From an uncultured Bacilli bacterium (GTDB taxonomy: Bacteria; Bacillota_I; Bacilli_A; RF39; UBA660), in contig CAJTLN010000001.1 of the NCBI GenBank assembly GCA_910577505.1, positions 583,183-638,391 of the forward strand: a stretch of DNA of 55,209 bases, written 5' to 3'. The first letter of the stretch is position 1. The number at the start of each line of letters is the position of its first letter. The notes beneath the pieces are model-generated. The model searched no databases and was not told the DNA's origin. It saw only the letters and a program-made list of their open reading frames with translations. The position numbers were made by a program, and so were the translations under genes. Positions 8,697 to 17,092 of this stretch are shown here, one piece after another.

Positions 8697-8990
8697 ATGA
8701 AATTATTAAATGAAGATAAAGTTATCGATTTATCTGAATTATTTAAAATATTTGGTGATTCAACCAGAGTAAAAATAATAAATGTTTTATTACACAATGA
8801 ACTTTGTGTCAATGATATATCAGAACAAATAAATGTAAGTCAGTCAGCTGTATCACATCAATTACGTATTTTAAAACAATCTAAATTAGTAAAATATCGT
8901 AAAGATGGTCAAACTATATACTACAGTCTTGATGATGATCATGTTGAAAAAATATTTATGATGGGAGTTGAACACATTGACGAAGTATAA
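8697..8990 (+). CDS. ArsR/SmtB-family metal-sensing repressor
   Basis: 97 aa from the ATG at 8697. An upstream in-frame ATG at 8661 lies inside the operator and lacks a ribosome binding site, whereas AAAAGGAGAA at 8681-8690 fits 8697. It contains a winged helix (KIFGDSTRVKIINVLL, then SQSAVSHQLRILKQSKLV as recognition helix) and a beta-wing (RKDGQTIYYSL). The C-terminal helix DDDHVEKIFMMGVEHIDE carries D/H residues placed like the alpha-5 zinc site of CzrA/SmtB. The ELCVND segment has only one Cys, unlike the CadC alpha-3 site, so Zn is the likelier effector (inference). It represses its own operon with the ATPase. Confidence 0.88.
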   Translation: MKLLNEDKVIDLSELFKIFGDSTRVKIINVLLHNELCVNDISEQINVSQSAVSHQLRILKQSKLVKYRKDGQTIYYSLDDDHVEKIFMMGVEHIDEV

Positions 8991-11025
8991 GTATATTTTA
9001 AAAGATCTTGATTGCGCTAATTGTGCCCGTGAAATAGAAGAATACTTAGAAAAAGACAAGAATCTAAAAAATGTTATTGTTAATTATTCTAAATTAAGTT
9101 TATCTTTTGAAACTGACCTTAAAGATGTAAAAAAATATGCTTCAAAAAAAGTTAATGAAGTAGAGCCAGAAGTAACTTTACTAGAACCAGAAGAAGAAAA
9201 TGACTCAAAGAAAGAAATTATTATCGATTCAATTAAATTAGTAGTTGGTATAGTCCTAACATTAATTGGTACATTATGCGACTTTGGTATTATTAACAAA
9301 ATCATCGTTATTCTAGCCTATATAATATTACTTTATGAAATATTCATTAAAGCAATAAAATTATTATTTAAATCATTTACAATTAACGAGAATCTTCTAA
9401 TAACTATATCTTGTATAGGAGCTTATTTCACAGGCAATATAGCTGAAGGTCTAATGGTTATTATTTTATATCAAATAGGAGAAATTCTAGAACACTTAGC
9501 TGTTAGTAACTCACGTAAATCTATTGCCAATCTTATGGATATTAAACCAGTATATGCTAACTTAGTATTGGAAAATGAAATAAGAAGTGTAAATCCAACA
9601 GAAGTAAAAATTGGTGATACAATCATTATCCGTAAAGGAGAAAGAATTCCTTTAGATGGTATCATTAAAAAAGGCGAAACATCACTAGATACAAGCGCCT
9701 TAAATGGTGAATCAAAACCTAAATATGTAAAAATTAAAGATGAAGTTTTATCTGGTAGTATAAACTTAGATGACATAATAGAAGTAATAGTAACTACTAA
9801 ATATGAAGATAGTACTGTTTCACGTATACTTGACTTAGTAGAAAATGCAACAGATCGTAAAGCTAAAACGGAAAACTTTGTTTCTCATGCTGCTAAAATA
9901 TATACTCCAATAGTTATCGTTTTAGCAATCATAGTAGTGATAACTTTTCCAACTCTTTTAGATATTTCATTTAAAGAAGCAGTATATCGTGCCTTATCAT
10001 TTTTAGTTATATCTTGTCCTTGTGCCATAGCTATATCAGTTCCATTAAGTTACTTCTCAGGTATTGGAGCTGCTTCTAAAAATGGCATTCTAATAAAAGG
10101 TAGTGATTATCTTGATGGTCTAAAAGATATAAATAAAATAATATTCGATAAAACAGGCACTATTACAACAGGTAAATTCGATAATATTAATCTTGTTATC
10201 TTAAATGATTCTTATAAAGAAAAAGACATAATAAACTACTATCTAAAAGGAGAATCATTCTCAACTCATCCACTAGCATCATCTATCCAAGATAAATTTA
10301 ATAAAAAAGTAAAAACAGATGATGTTAAAAACTTTAAAGAACTATCAGGCAAAGGCTTATCTTATGAAATAGATAACAAAAAAATCTTAATAGGTAGTGC
10401 ATCTCTAGTAAAATATCAGTGCAAAGATAATTCAATATATCTTAAAGTAGATAATGATATCATAGCTAAATTAGAACTATCTGATTCCATAAAACCAGGT
10501 ATCAAAGAAACAATAAATAAACTAAATAAAATGAATATCGAAACTATGATGTTTACTGGTGATGAAAAGAGTATTGCTACTTCTATTGCTAAAGAGACTA
10601 ATATTAAAAAAGTAAAATATGAATTACTTCCAGAAGACAAATATAATTTATTAGAACGAGAAATCAAAACAAATCCAAATAAAACAGCTTTTATCGGAGA
10701 CGGAATAAATGATGCTCCATCTCTTGCTCGTGCGGATATCGGTATAAGTATGGGTAGTGTAGGTAGTGCATCTGCAATAGAAGCATCAGATGTTGTCATA
10801 ATAAATGATGATATAAATAAAATAATTGATGCTATAAATATCTCTAAAAAGACAGATAAAATAATTAAAGAAAACTTATTATTTGCTATTGGGGTAAAAA
10901 TACTAGTTTTAACTCTAACAGCAATAGGAATCTCTTCTATGTGGCAAGCAGTATTTGCTGATACAGGAGTAACATTACTTACTATCATAAATACAACACG
11001 CATTTTAAAATATAAGAAAAGATAA
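8977..11025 (+). CDS. cadA: Zn/Cd/Pb-type heavy-metal P-type ATPase
   Basis: About 683 aa, exporting divalent metal across the membrane. The start is most likely TTG at 8977: GGGAG at 8963-8967 is 9 bp away, while TTG 8968 would have no spacing. The gene therefore overlaps the repressor by 14 bp and is translationally coupled. Features in order: HMA domain with DCANC (Cys13, Cys16), paired membrane helices, TGES-like actuator loop (NGES), Cys-Pro-Cys in TM6 (about 347-349), phosphorylation site DKTGT (Asp391), GDGINDAP hinge, and a last helix with FADTGVTLL. CPC with that terminal D-x-G marks the P1B-2 (ZntA/CadA) class. Regulated by the operator at 8657-8680. Confidence 0.92.
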   Translation: MTKYKYILKDLDCANCAREIEEYLEKDKNLKNVIVNYSKLSLSFETDLKDVKKYASKKVNEVEPEVTLLEPEEENDSKKEIIIDSIKLVVGIVLTLIGTLCDFGIINKIIVILAYIILLYEIFIKAIKLLFKSFTINENLLITISCIGAYFTGNIAEGLMVIILYQIGEILEHLAVSNSRKSIANLMDIKPVYANLVLENEIRSVNPTEVKIGDTIIIRKGERIPLDGIIKKGETSLDTSALNGESKPKYVKIKDEVLSGSINLDDIIEVIVTTKYEDSTVSRILDLVENATDRKAKTENFVSHAAKIYTPIVIVLAIIVVITFPTLLDISFKEAVYRALSFLVISCPCAIAISVPLSYFSGIGAASKNGILIKGSDYLDGLKDINKIIFDKTGTITTGKFDNINLVILNDSYKEKDIINYYLKGESFSTHPLASSIQDKFNKKVKTDDVKNFKELSGKGLSYEIDNKKILIGSASLVKYQCKDNSIYLKVDNDIIAKLELSDSIKPGIKETINKLNKMNIETMMFTGDEKSIATSIAKETNIKKVKYELLPEDKYNLLEREIKTNPNKTAFIGDGINDAPSLARADIGISMGSVGSASAIEASDVVIINDDINKIIDAINISKKTDKIIKENLLFAIGVKILVLTLTAIGISSMWQAVFADTGVTLLTIINTTRILKYKKR

Positions 11026-11041
11026 AATCTTTTCTTTTTTT
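11015..11041 (+). terminator. Intrinsic terminator
   Basis: AGAAAAGAT/ATCTTTTCT stem plus T-run after the ATPase gene; it separates the ATPase from the retron. Confidence 0.8.
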
Positions 11042-11078
11042 GTATACTTATAAATTAAAAGTGCTATAATACAACCAA

Positions 11079-11245
11079 GAGCAATAGTGATTGGAATTAT
11101 TTTATAATTCTAACTTTGACGAGTCGCCAAAGATCAATGTTACCATAAATATAAATCGTAATATTCCAAGGGACTATTCTACAACTTCGTGTAGATGCGC
11201 TTCGCTCCAGTCCATTTCCATATTACAATATCTTAAGTATTGCTC
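11079..11245 (+). ncRNA. Retron msr-msd non-coding RNA
   Basis: The 5' end GAGCAATA (11079-11086, a1) is exactly complementary to TATTGCTC (11238-11245, a2), 18 bp before the reverse-transcriptase start. In between, the msr part shows a hairpin GAATTAT-TTT-ATAATTC (11094-11110) and a CTTTG/CAAAG hairpin (11114-11132). The msd part shows a long interrupted stem: GTAATAT (11158-11164) with ATATTAC (11220-11226), then GGACT (11171-11175) with AGTCC (11209-11213). It is capped by two small hairpins, CTACA/TGTAG and GCG/CGC. An extended -10 (TGC TATAAT, 11062-11070) sits directly upstream. The branching G would be just after a1 (11087 or 11089), which is inference. Confidence 0.8.
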
Positions 11246-11262
11246 ATGAAGGGAGATAGTAT

Positions 11263-12213
11263 ATGTTACCAATTACAAAAGAACAAAGTAATGAATTTTT
11301 ACTATCTCTAAATTTAATTGATAAAGACATTCCAGATTCTAAAAAAATCAAAATTCTTTATGCCATAAGTAATAGAATAGAATCCAACTATAATGTCTAT
11401 AAAATAAAAAAACATAATGGCTCATATAGAACAATCTATGCTCCAAAACCATTATTAAAAAGTATTCAAAGAAAAATACTAAAAAATATCTTAAATAACA
11501 AAGAAATATCTAAGTATGCTAAGGCTTACCATAAAGGGATAAGTTTAAAAGATAATGCTTATCCACACCTTAATAAAAAAATAATTTTAAAACTTGATAT
11601 TGTTGATTTCTTTGAAAATATTAACTTTTATGAAGTTTACCAAAATTGCTTTAGCACACCATATTTTCCTGAATCGATTGGTCATCTTCTTACATATTTA
11701 TGTACTTATGAATCACGTCTTCCTCAAGGAGCTCCAACATCATCGTATATATCAAACTTAGTAATGAAAGAATTTGATGAGGAAATAGGAGATTATTGCA
11801 ATCAAAGAGATATCTCATATACAAGATATTCAGATGATATGACATTTTCAGGTGACTTTAATCCTAGTGAAATAATTACCAAAGTTCGTAAAATGTTATA
11901 CAAATTAAATCTAAAAATAAATAATAAAAAGATTCATATAATAAATAATTCTCAACAACAAAATGTTACAGGAATTATTGTAAATAAAAAAATTCAAACA
12001 TCATCAAGATATCGCAATAAAATTCGTCAAGAAATTTATTATATAAATAAATTTGGTTTAAAAGAACATCTATCTAAAACAAATTACAAAGATAAGCCAA
12101 CTAAATATCTAGATTCTCTTTATGGAAAAATACTATACATCTTAAGTATTGATTCTACTAATAAAGAATTCATTAAGTATAAAGAATTAGTTAACCATTT
12201 AAAAAATAACTAA
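11263..12213 (+). CDS. Retron-type reverse transcriptase
   Basis: 316 aa, the size of a bare retron RT. Motifs in order: fingers region RTIYAPKPLLKSIQ (about 56-69); the retron-specific NAxxH box as NAYPH (98-102); catalytic LDIVDFF (111-117); LPQGAPTS (153-160); YSDD, a YxDD active site (189-192); and the VTG motif (235-237) that marks retron RTs and recognises the msr stem. There is no maturase or endonuclease domain, so it is not a group II intron protein. GGGAG at 11251-11255 gives the start. It would copy the msd of the adjacent RNA into branched msDNA. No effector domain is fused to it. Confidence 0.92.
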   Translation: MLPITKEQSNEFLLSLNLIDKDIPDSKKIKILYAISNRIESNYNVYKIKKHNGSYRTIYAPKPLLKSIQRKILKNILNNKEISKYAKAYHKGISLKDNAYPHLNKKIILKLDIVDFFENINFYEVYQNCFSTPYFPESIGHLLTYLCTYESRLPQGAPTSSYISNLVMKEFDEEIGDYCNQRDISYTRYSDDMTFSGDFNPSEIITKVRKMLYKLNLKINNKKIHIINNSQQQNVTGIIVNKKIQTSSRYRNKIRQEIYYINKFGLKEHLSKTNYKDKPTKYLDSLYGKILYILSIDSTNKEFIKYKELVNHLKNN

Positions 12214-12226
12214 TTCTTTTCTTTTT
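12181..12226 (+). terminator. Terminator overlapping the 3' end of the retron RT gene
   Basis: AAAGAATTAGTTA (12181-12193) pairs over 13 bp with TAACTAATTCTTT (12207-12219), followed by a T-rich tail. It closes the retron transcription unit before the next gene. Confidence 0.85.
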
Positions 12227-12237
12227 ATAAGGAAAAT

Positions 12238-12266
12238 TTGCCAAATCTTAATATTTCAATTATAAT
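12238..12266 (+). promoter_or_regulatory. Sigma-A-type promoter
   Basis: TTGCCA (12238-12243), 17-bp spacer, TATAAT (12261-12266), leading to the kinase-fold gene at 12293. Together with the preceding terminator it shows that this gene is not simply cotranscribed with the retron. Confidence 0.75.
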
Positions 12267-12292
12267 TTATTAATAATTAAGGGGAGATTTAT

Positions 12293-13189
12293 ATGAAAGT
12301 AACTACAATTTCTAAAAGAAAATTTAGAGAATTACAACCACTACAATTAGGTCAAGAAATATGTAATTCAGAAAGTAAAATACTTGATTTTAGAATAAGA
12401 GGAGAGCATAAAATTTTAAAAGTTCTTAATGAACAAGATGGAGAATATTATGCCACAAAACTATATACTGTAGAAATGTTAGATACTTATAAAGAATACC
12501 TACCTAAAAGTTTATACATCCCGGATACTTTAGCAGTTGTTGGTAATGATACAGTTGGGTTTACAGTTCCTTTTTTAGAAGGAACAAACTTATCCACTAT
12601 ATTAAAATCTACTAAAGTTGATTTTAAAGAACATATCTATTATTTAAGAAAAATAGGTCAATTATTAGAACAATTAAGAAACGTAAGAAAATATACACCA
12701 TTAAAAGACTTTTATTTAAACGATATTCATGAATCAAACTTTATTGTTAATCCAAATAACAGAGATATAGGAGCAATAGATCTTGATAGTTCTAAAATTG
12801 GAAGCAATGGTGTATATCCTTCTAGATATGCTTCACCATGTTCCTTAGTAAAACATGTTCCATCAAAATATCATGTTAATGAAAGCGGTAAGTGTGGAGG
12901 ATTTATATTACCAGATGATAATTCTGAAATATACTGTTATGTCATGACTATTTTAAATTATCTTTTTGGTGGAAACATATTTCGTTTAAATTTAGAAGAA
13001 TTTTATATTTATTTAAATTATTTAGACTTAATTGGAATTGATAAAGAATTAATAACTATAATAGAAAAAATAGTAACAACAGGACCTAACGTTAATCCAG
13101 AACCATATTTAGAAACTTTAACATTAGAACAAGTAAGTAGATCACGAGAAAATGTTTATAAACTAGCAAAAACAAAATTAATGAAATAA
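12293..13189 (+). CDS. Protein-kinase-fold protein
   Basis: 298 aa. It resembles a minimal kinase or aminoglycoside-phosphotransferase-type fold. ILKVLNEQDGEYYATKLYT could carry the ATP-binding Lys strand, and the hinge-like TVPFLEGTNLSTILK follows. NDIHESNFIV near residue 145 (DIHxxN) stands at the catalytic loop, and IGAIDLDSSKI (DLD) at the DFG metal site. The usual Gly-rich loop is poorly conserved. Target unknown. It lies 80 bp downstream of the retron but has its own promoter and GGGGAG ribosome binding site, so linkage to the retron is not established. Confidence 0.6.
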   Translation: MKVTTISKRKFRELQPLQLGQEICNSESKILDFRIRGEHKILKVLNEQDGEYYATKLYTVEMLDTYKEYLPKSLYIPDTLAVVGNDTVGFTVPFLEGTNLSTILKSTKVDFKEHIYYLRKIGQLLEQLRNVRKYTPLKDFYLNDIHESNFIVNPNNRDIGAIDLDSSKIGSNGVYPSRYASPCSLVKHVPSKYHVNESGKCGGFILPDDNSEIYCYVMTILNYLFGGNIFRLNLEEFYIYLNYLDLIGIDKELITIIEKIVTTGPNVNPEPYLETLTLEQVSRSRENVYKLAKTKLMK

Positions 13190-13230
13190 AAAAGACTATT
13201 ATAAAGCATATCACTATAATAGTCTTTTTA
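13188..13230. terminator. Bidirectional terminator
   Basis: AAAAAGACTATTATA and TATAATAGTCTTTTT form a 15-bp perfect stem around a short loop between two convergent genes; A-rich and T-rich ends serve both strands. Confidence 0.9.
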
Positions 13231-13488
13231 TTTTGTAAAAGCAGCTCTTTTACTTTGAACTTCTATATATTCGAATTTATATTTTTGCTCTACTTCGGGA
13301 TACTTTTCATGATTAACTTCTTCTAAAAAATCATTTTTTTCTCTTATATATAAAGCGCCGTCGCCATAAAGCTTACGATATATAACATAAGGAGTAACAC
13401 CATCATCACTGCTAATTGCAATATCTTCGACCAAATAGTGATCTCCTTTAAAGTGTCTATAAATACCTTTAATAACTAATTCTCTCAT
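13228..13488 (-). CDS. DUF1653 family protein
   Basis: 86 aa. The start KGIYRHFKGDHYLVEDIA, then YVIYRKLYGDGALYIRE and FLEEV, match the DUF1653 fold, a small conserved bacterial domain of unknown function often found beside nucleotide or tRNA metabolism genes. GGAGG precedes the start on the - strand (about 13495-13500). The C-terminus extends 15-20 residues beyond the usual domain end (FEYIEVQSKRAAFTK). Confidence 0.8.
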   Translation of the reverse strand: MRELVIKGIYRHFKGDHYLVEDIAISSDDGVTPYVIYRKLYGDGALYIREKNDFLEEVNHEKYPEVEQKYKFEYIEVQSKRAAFTK

Positions 13489-13580
13489 TTATATACCTCC
13501 CAAAATATTATAACACGTATAATACAAAATAAGTTGAAACAATGTTATAATAATATATATAATAAAAAAGAGATGATAAA

Positions 13581-14756
13581 ATGAAAAAAAAGACAAAAAT
13601 AATAATAATTACTTTAATATTAATACTTATAATAATTTCATATGGCATATATCTTAATTCTAAAAAATTAATTCTAGAATATACAGATAATTTAGAAGTG
13701 CTTCTTAATCAAGAAGTATACAATTTGGATAATATAAAAGAAATAAAAAACGGTAAAATTATAACTGAAAAGGAACAAATAGATACAACAAAAATATCCA
13801 AAAAAGAAATAACTATCAAAGTAGAAAATTTTTTCAAAAAAATAAAAGAATATAAATATACAATCACTATAGTTGATAAAGAATCACCAGTAATTACTTT
13901 TAAAAAAGAATTAGAAATTGAAAAAGGTGAAGAAATTAATCTATTAAAAGATGTCAAAGTTGAAGATAATTCAAAAGAAGAGATAAAAGCTTTTATAGAA
14001 GGTGAATACGATATAAATAAGCCAGATAACTATAAACTATATTATATTGCTGAAGATAGTAGTGGTAATAAAACAAAAGAAGAATTTATCTTACATGTTA
14101 AAGAAAAAAAGATTGAAGAGCCAATAAATCATCCTAAAAATAATTCTAATCTAAATAGTAACAATACTAATTCTAATAATAATCAATCAAGCGATAAAAC
14201 CTTTACAACTAAAAAAGGCTTTAAAGGAGTTACAAAAAATGGTATTACTTATATTGATGGGTATATGATTGTTAATAAAACATATTCTTTGCCATCAACT
14301 TATGAAACATCACTTACTAAAGAAACAACTAATAATTTTAATAAAATGAAAAGTGCTGCTACTTTAGAAGGATTAAATATATATATTTCCAGTGGTTTTA
14401 GATCATATGATACCCAAAAAAGATTATATAATAATTATGTAAAAAGAGATGGAGTAGAAGCCGCCGATACATATTCGGCAAGAGCGGGACATTCAGAACA
14501 CCAATCTGGCTTAGCTTTTGATGTAAATACCATAAACGATACATTTGCAAGTACACCAGAAGCCAAATGGTTAGCAAATAATTGCTATAAATATGGTTTT
14601 ATTCTTCGTTATCCTCAAGGTAAAAGTAATGAAACAGGTTATAAATATGAATCATGGCATTTTAGATATGTTGGAGTAGAATTAGCTGAAAAATTATACA
14701 ATAACGGAAATTGGATTACTATGGAAGATTATTTTGGTATAACTAGTATATATTAA
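13581..14756 (+). CDS. Membrane-anchored D-Ala-D-Ala carboxypeptidase (VanY/M15B)
   Basis: 391 aa. An N-terminal signal anchor (residues about 5-24) is followed by an immunoglobulin-like DUF5011-type domain (about 85-175; DKESPVITFKKELEIEKGE and LYYIAEDSSGNKTKEEF). An Asn/Ser-rich linker (about 185-205) leads to an M15B peptidase domain with SSGFRSYDTQKRLY, the zinc-site SARAGHSEHQSGLAFDV and the terminal WHFRYVG. The family trims the terminal D-Ala of peptidoglycan stem peptides. It indicates that this organism has a peptidoglycan wall. Start from AGAGATGA upstream of ATG 13581. Confidence 0.9.
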   Translation: MKKKTKIIIITLILILIIISYGIYLNSKKLILEYTDNLEVLLNQEVYNLDNIKEIKNGKIITEKEQIDTTKISKKEITIKVENFFKKIKEYKYTITIVDKESPVITFKKELEIEKGEEINLLKDVKVEDNSKEEIKAFIEGEYDINKPDNYKLYYIAEDSSGNKTKEEFILHVKEKKIEEPINHPKNNSNLNSNNTNSNNNQSSDKTFTTKKGFKGVTKNGITYIDGYMIVNKTYSLPSTYETSLTKETTNNFNKMKSAATLEGLNIYISSGFRSYDTQKRLYNNYVKRDGVEAADTYSARAGHSEHQSGLAFDVNTINDTFASTPEAKWLANNCYKYGFILRYPQGKSNETGYKYESWHFRYVGVELAEKLYNNGNWITMEDYFGITSIY

Positions 14757-14786
14757 AGAGTAGATTATTATAGTCTATTCTTTTTT
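14756..14786 (+). terminator. Intrinsic terminator
   Basis: AGAGTAGA pairs with TCTATTCT (one G-T pair) around a short A/T loop, then a T-run. Confidence 0.7.
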
Positions 14787-14840
14787 ATTTAAATTTAATA
14801 ATATTTATGCTATAGTATAAAACAATTTGGAAGTGATTTT

Positions 14841-15998
14841 ATGTCTAAAAAAATAATAATTTTATATGCTATATACCAAGAATATGGACTATCGACGTTC
14901 CTAAAAAGAATAAAGAAAATTTATAATATAGATATTCCTTTCTCTGTTAACGTAACAATTATGTTTCTTCCAGAAAGCATTATTATCCAAGAAGATGATA
15001 TAAAATATACTCTAGAATTTAAAGAAGAATATTATCAATTTATTAAAGATTTTTCTACATACAAAACAATAAAAAGTTATGATAATAATCATAATCTTTT
15101 CAGACGCTCTTATTTATTTAAAACAAGCGATAATCGCATTTTAGCTTTAGATGAGATTGATGATATAAATATGAAATCAAAACGTATTATAAAAACAAGT
15201 CCAGATGATGAATTACTTCAAAATGGAGAATTTGAAAGAGAATTACTTAATTTAGTCAGATTTCCTGCAGTTGAAAATTATAATTTTACTAATACTATTG
15301 GATTTGTTCACATTAATAAAACGATTAATATGCCAAAATGTTTATATTATTACTCATATAATAGTAAAACTATGATTCCAGATTCAGAAAGCTTATTTAA
15401 TATCTTGGAAGTCAGTTGTAGTACAAATACTCCAAAACTAGACTTTAGTGGTCGAGAAAGAGCAAAAAGTGAGTTATTAAGAAGTTCTATTGCTAATAAA
15501 ATGCCAAATATTATATTAAGAGGAACTTTATTAAGTAGAAATAAGTCCTTAAAATGTTTTTATAAAATAACCATTTTAAAAACAGATAAAGGTATAACAA
15601 TTCATTATTTATCAACAGATGCTCATGTCAATAATAAAAAAAATAAAGTAATAGTTGTACCTTCACTAAGTAAAGGAGAATTTACTAGTCAAGAAATAGA
15701 CAATATAATTACAGCAATAAATAATAATTTAGTTATTGACTTTGATATTGACTTCAAACAGCCAAGTATTCCAAATGCTATTTGCTTAGAATTAAAAGCA
15801 ATACAGAATGCTATACTAGTTAATAAAAACCAAAAAATAAGAGATGTTGATATTCTTGATTATAAACTGCATCAATTTGATGATATTAATCATCTAGCAT
15901 TTGATATTTATGAAAATTTAAGTACTTACGAATCAATTATAAACAAGTTACTAAAAATAACTCCAACTGCTCCAGAAGAAACTCTAAAGAAAAGCTAA
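14841..15998 (+). CDS. Hypothetical protein
   Basis: 385 aa, soluble, no family recognised. The N-terminal third contains aromatic/Ile-rich strands (SVNVTIMFLPESIII). A central charged region includes FSGRERAKSELLRSS. The C-terminus is helical. There is no signal peptide. GGAAGTG precedes the ATG. It is terminated by the hairpin at 16018-16064. Confidence 0.5.
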   Translation: MSKKIIILYAIYQEYGLSTFLKRIKKIYNIDIPFSVNVTIMFLPESIIIQEDDIKYTLEFKEEYYQFIKDFSTYKTIKSYDNNHNLFRRSYLFKTSDNRILALDEIDDINMKSKRIIKTSPDDELLQNGEFERELLNLVRFPAVENYNFTNTIGFVHINKTINMPKCLYYYSYNSKTMIPDSESLFNILEVSCSTNTPKLDFSGRERAKSELLRSSIANKMPNIILRGTLLSRNKSLKCFYKITILKTDKGITIHYLSTDAHVNNKKNKVIVVPSLSKGEFTSQEIDNIITAINNNLVIDFDIDFKQPSIPNAICLELKAIQNAILVNKNQKIRDVDILDYKLHQFDDINHLAFDIYENLSTYESIINKLLKITPTAPEETLKKS

Positions 15999-16011
15999 AA
16001 ATAGGCAAAAT

Positions 16012-16064
16012 TTGACAAAAAAGCCCCTTATAATGTAATATTCTTCACAAGAAGAGGGGTTTTT
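16012..16064 (+). promoter_or_regulatory. Terminator hairpin overlapping a promoter and the next ribosome binding site
   Basis: AAAAA-g-CCCCT (16018-16028) pairs with AGGGGTTTTT (16055-16064), with an inner TTCTT/AAGAA helix (16041-16045 with 16049-16053): a terminator for the gene ending at 15998. The same stretch holds TTGACA (16012-16017) and TAATAT (16036-16041) 18 bp apart. AGAGGGG is the Shine-Dalgarno of the gene at 16067. A transcript starting near 16048 would lack the left arm and expose the Shine-Dalgarno, while read-through RNA would bury it. Confidence 0.6.
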
Positions 16065-16066
16065 GT

Positions 16067-17035
16067 ATGATGACATATAAAGAAATTAATGAATTTCTTA
16101 CGTCGTTTAAACCAGATTCATATAATAGAAGTCAAATAGGACATAATAAACAACTAGTTATTTCTATATATGAATATTTATATAAACTTAATATATCTAA
16201 AGAAAATATAAATATATTAATAAGCAATATAGCTTATTTAAATAAAGATAATTTAAATATACCATTATTCTTAGAATTATTAAGTAAATCTATAGGTTTT
16301 ATGAATTCATATGAACTTAAAGATGTTATAAATGTCGTAAAAGAAATACATGATTTATATTTTGAAAATGCTGCAAGAATTTCACTTGAAGAGTATCTAC
16401 ATGATACTACAGATAACCGTGTTAGAAAATTATTCTTAAATCGTAATAATAAATACCTAGTAAAAGACTTTACTAATAATAGTATAATAAACTATATATG
16501 TGACCTTAAATTAGCTGCAGCCATTGTATTAGATCAAAAAGATTATAAAGAATTTATTACATATATTGATAACTTTGAAAAAAACCAAGATAGTTATTCT
16601 CCATTAATAATATTCAAAACCTATAATCAAATTAGAAAACAATTAAAAGAAAAAACATTATTATTTTGGGACATTTTCTTTGCTAATGAATATGTAGTAG
16701 CATTTAATAAACATAGTATAGAAATAACAGATATATATAAAGAAAATATTTATAATAAAAAAGAAAGAAAATCATCAAATATAAGTGAACCTATTCAATT
16801 AGATTTATTCTCTAATGAGAATGAACTAGAAGAACCATCAAATGTTTTAGAAATTAAAGAAGATGTAAAAATCTTCCAATTATCTACTATTTATAATAGT
16901 AGAGATTTACCTAAGTTTGATAAAGAAAAAGATTTACTTATGTATTATAAAAAGTTATTAGATAATAAAGATTTAATGACTTTACCAAAATTAAAAAATC
17001 AATCTAATGGAGCATTCTTGTATGATATTAATTAA
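16067..17035 (+). CDS. Hypothetical protein with a sliding-clamp-type QLDLF motif
   Basis: 322 aa, mostly alpha-helical, Asn/Lys/Ile-rich, no family recognised. A linker region rich in Ser/Glu carries IQLDLFSNE (QLDLF at residues 244-248), a close match to the bacterial beta-clamp binding consensus QL(S/D)LF. The start is one of two adjacent ATGs (16067 or 16070); spacing from AGAGGGG favours 16067. A DNA replication or repair role is inference from the motif alone. Confidence 0.5.
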   Translation: MMTYKEINEFLTSFKPDSYNRSQIGHNKQLVISIYEYLYKLNISKENINILISNIAYLNKDNLNIPLFLELLSKSIGFMNSYELKDVINVVKEIHDLYFENAARISLEEYLHDTTDNRVRKLFLNRNNKYLVKDFTNNSIINYICDLKLAAAIVLDQKDYKEFITYIDNFEKNQDSYSPLIIFKTYNQIRKQLKEKTLLFWDIFFANEYVVAFNKHSIEITDIYKENIYNKKERKSSNISEPIQLDLFSNENELEEPSNVLEIKEDVKIFQLSTIYNSRDLPKFDKEKDLLMYYKKLLDNKDLMTLPKLKNQSNGAFLYDIN

Positions 17036-17092
17036 GAAGAGAAGGTATTCTTTTCTTTTTATTTGTGCTAAAATAATTATAGGAGTGATTAT

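Noticed and set aside
10416..11003. 195-aa reverse-strand ORF inside the ATPase gene
   Set aside because: Shadow of a long, clearly coding + strand gene; no ribosome binding site or recognisable motif.
11263..12213. Group II intron maturase or diversity-generating RT
   Set aside because: No maturase or endonuclease domain, no intron RNA, no template/variable repeats; NAxxH and VTG point to a retron.
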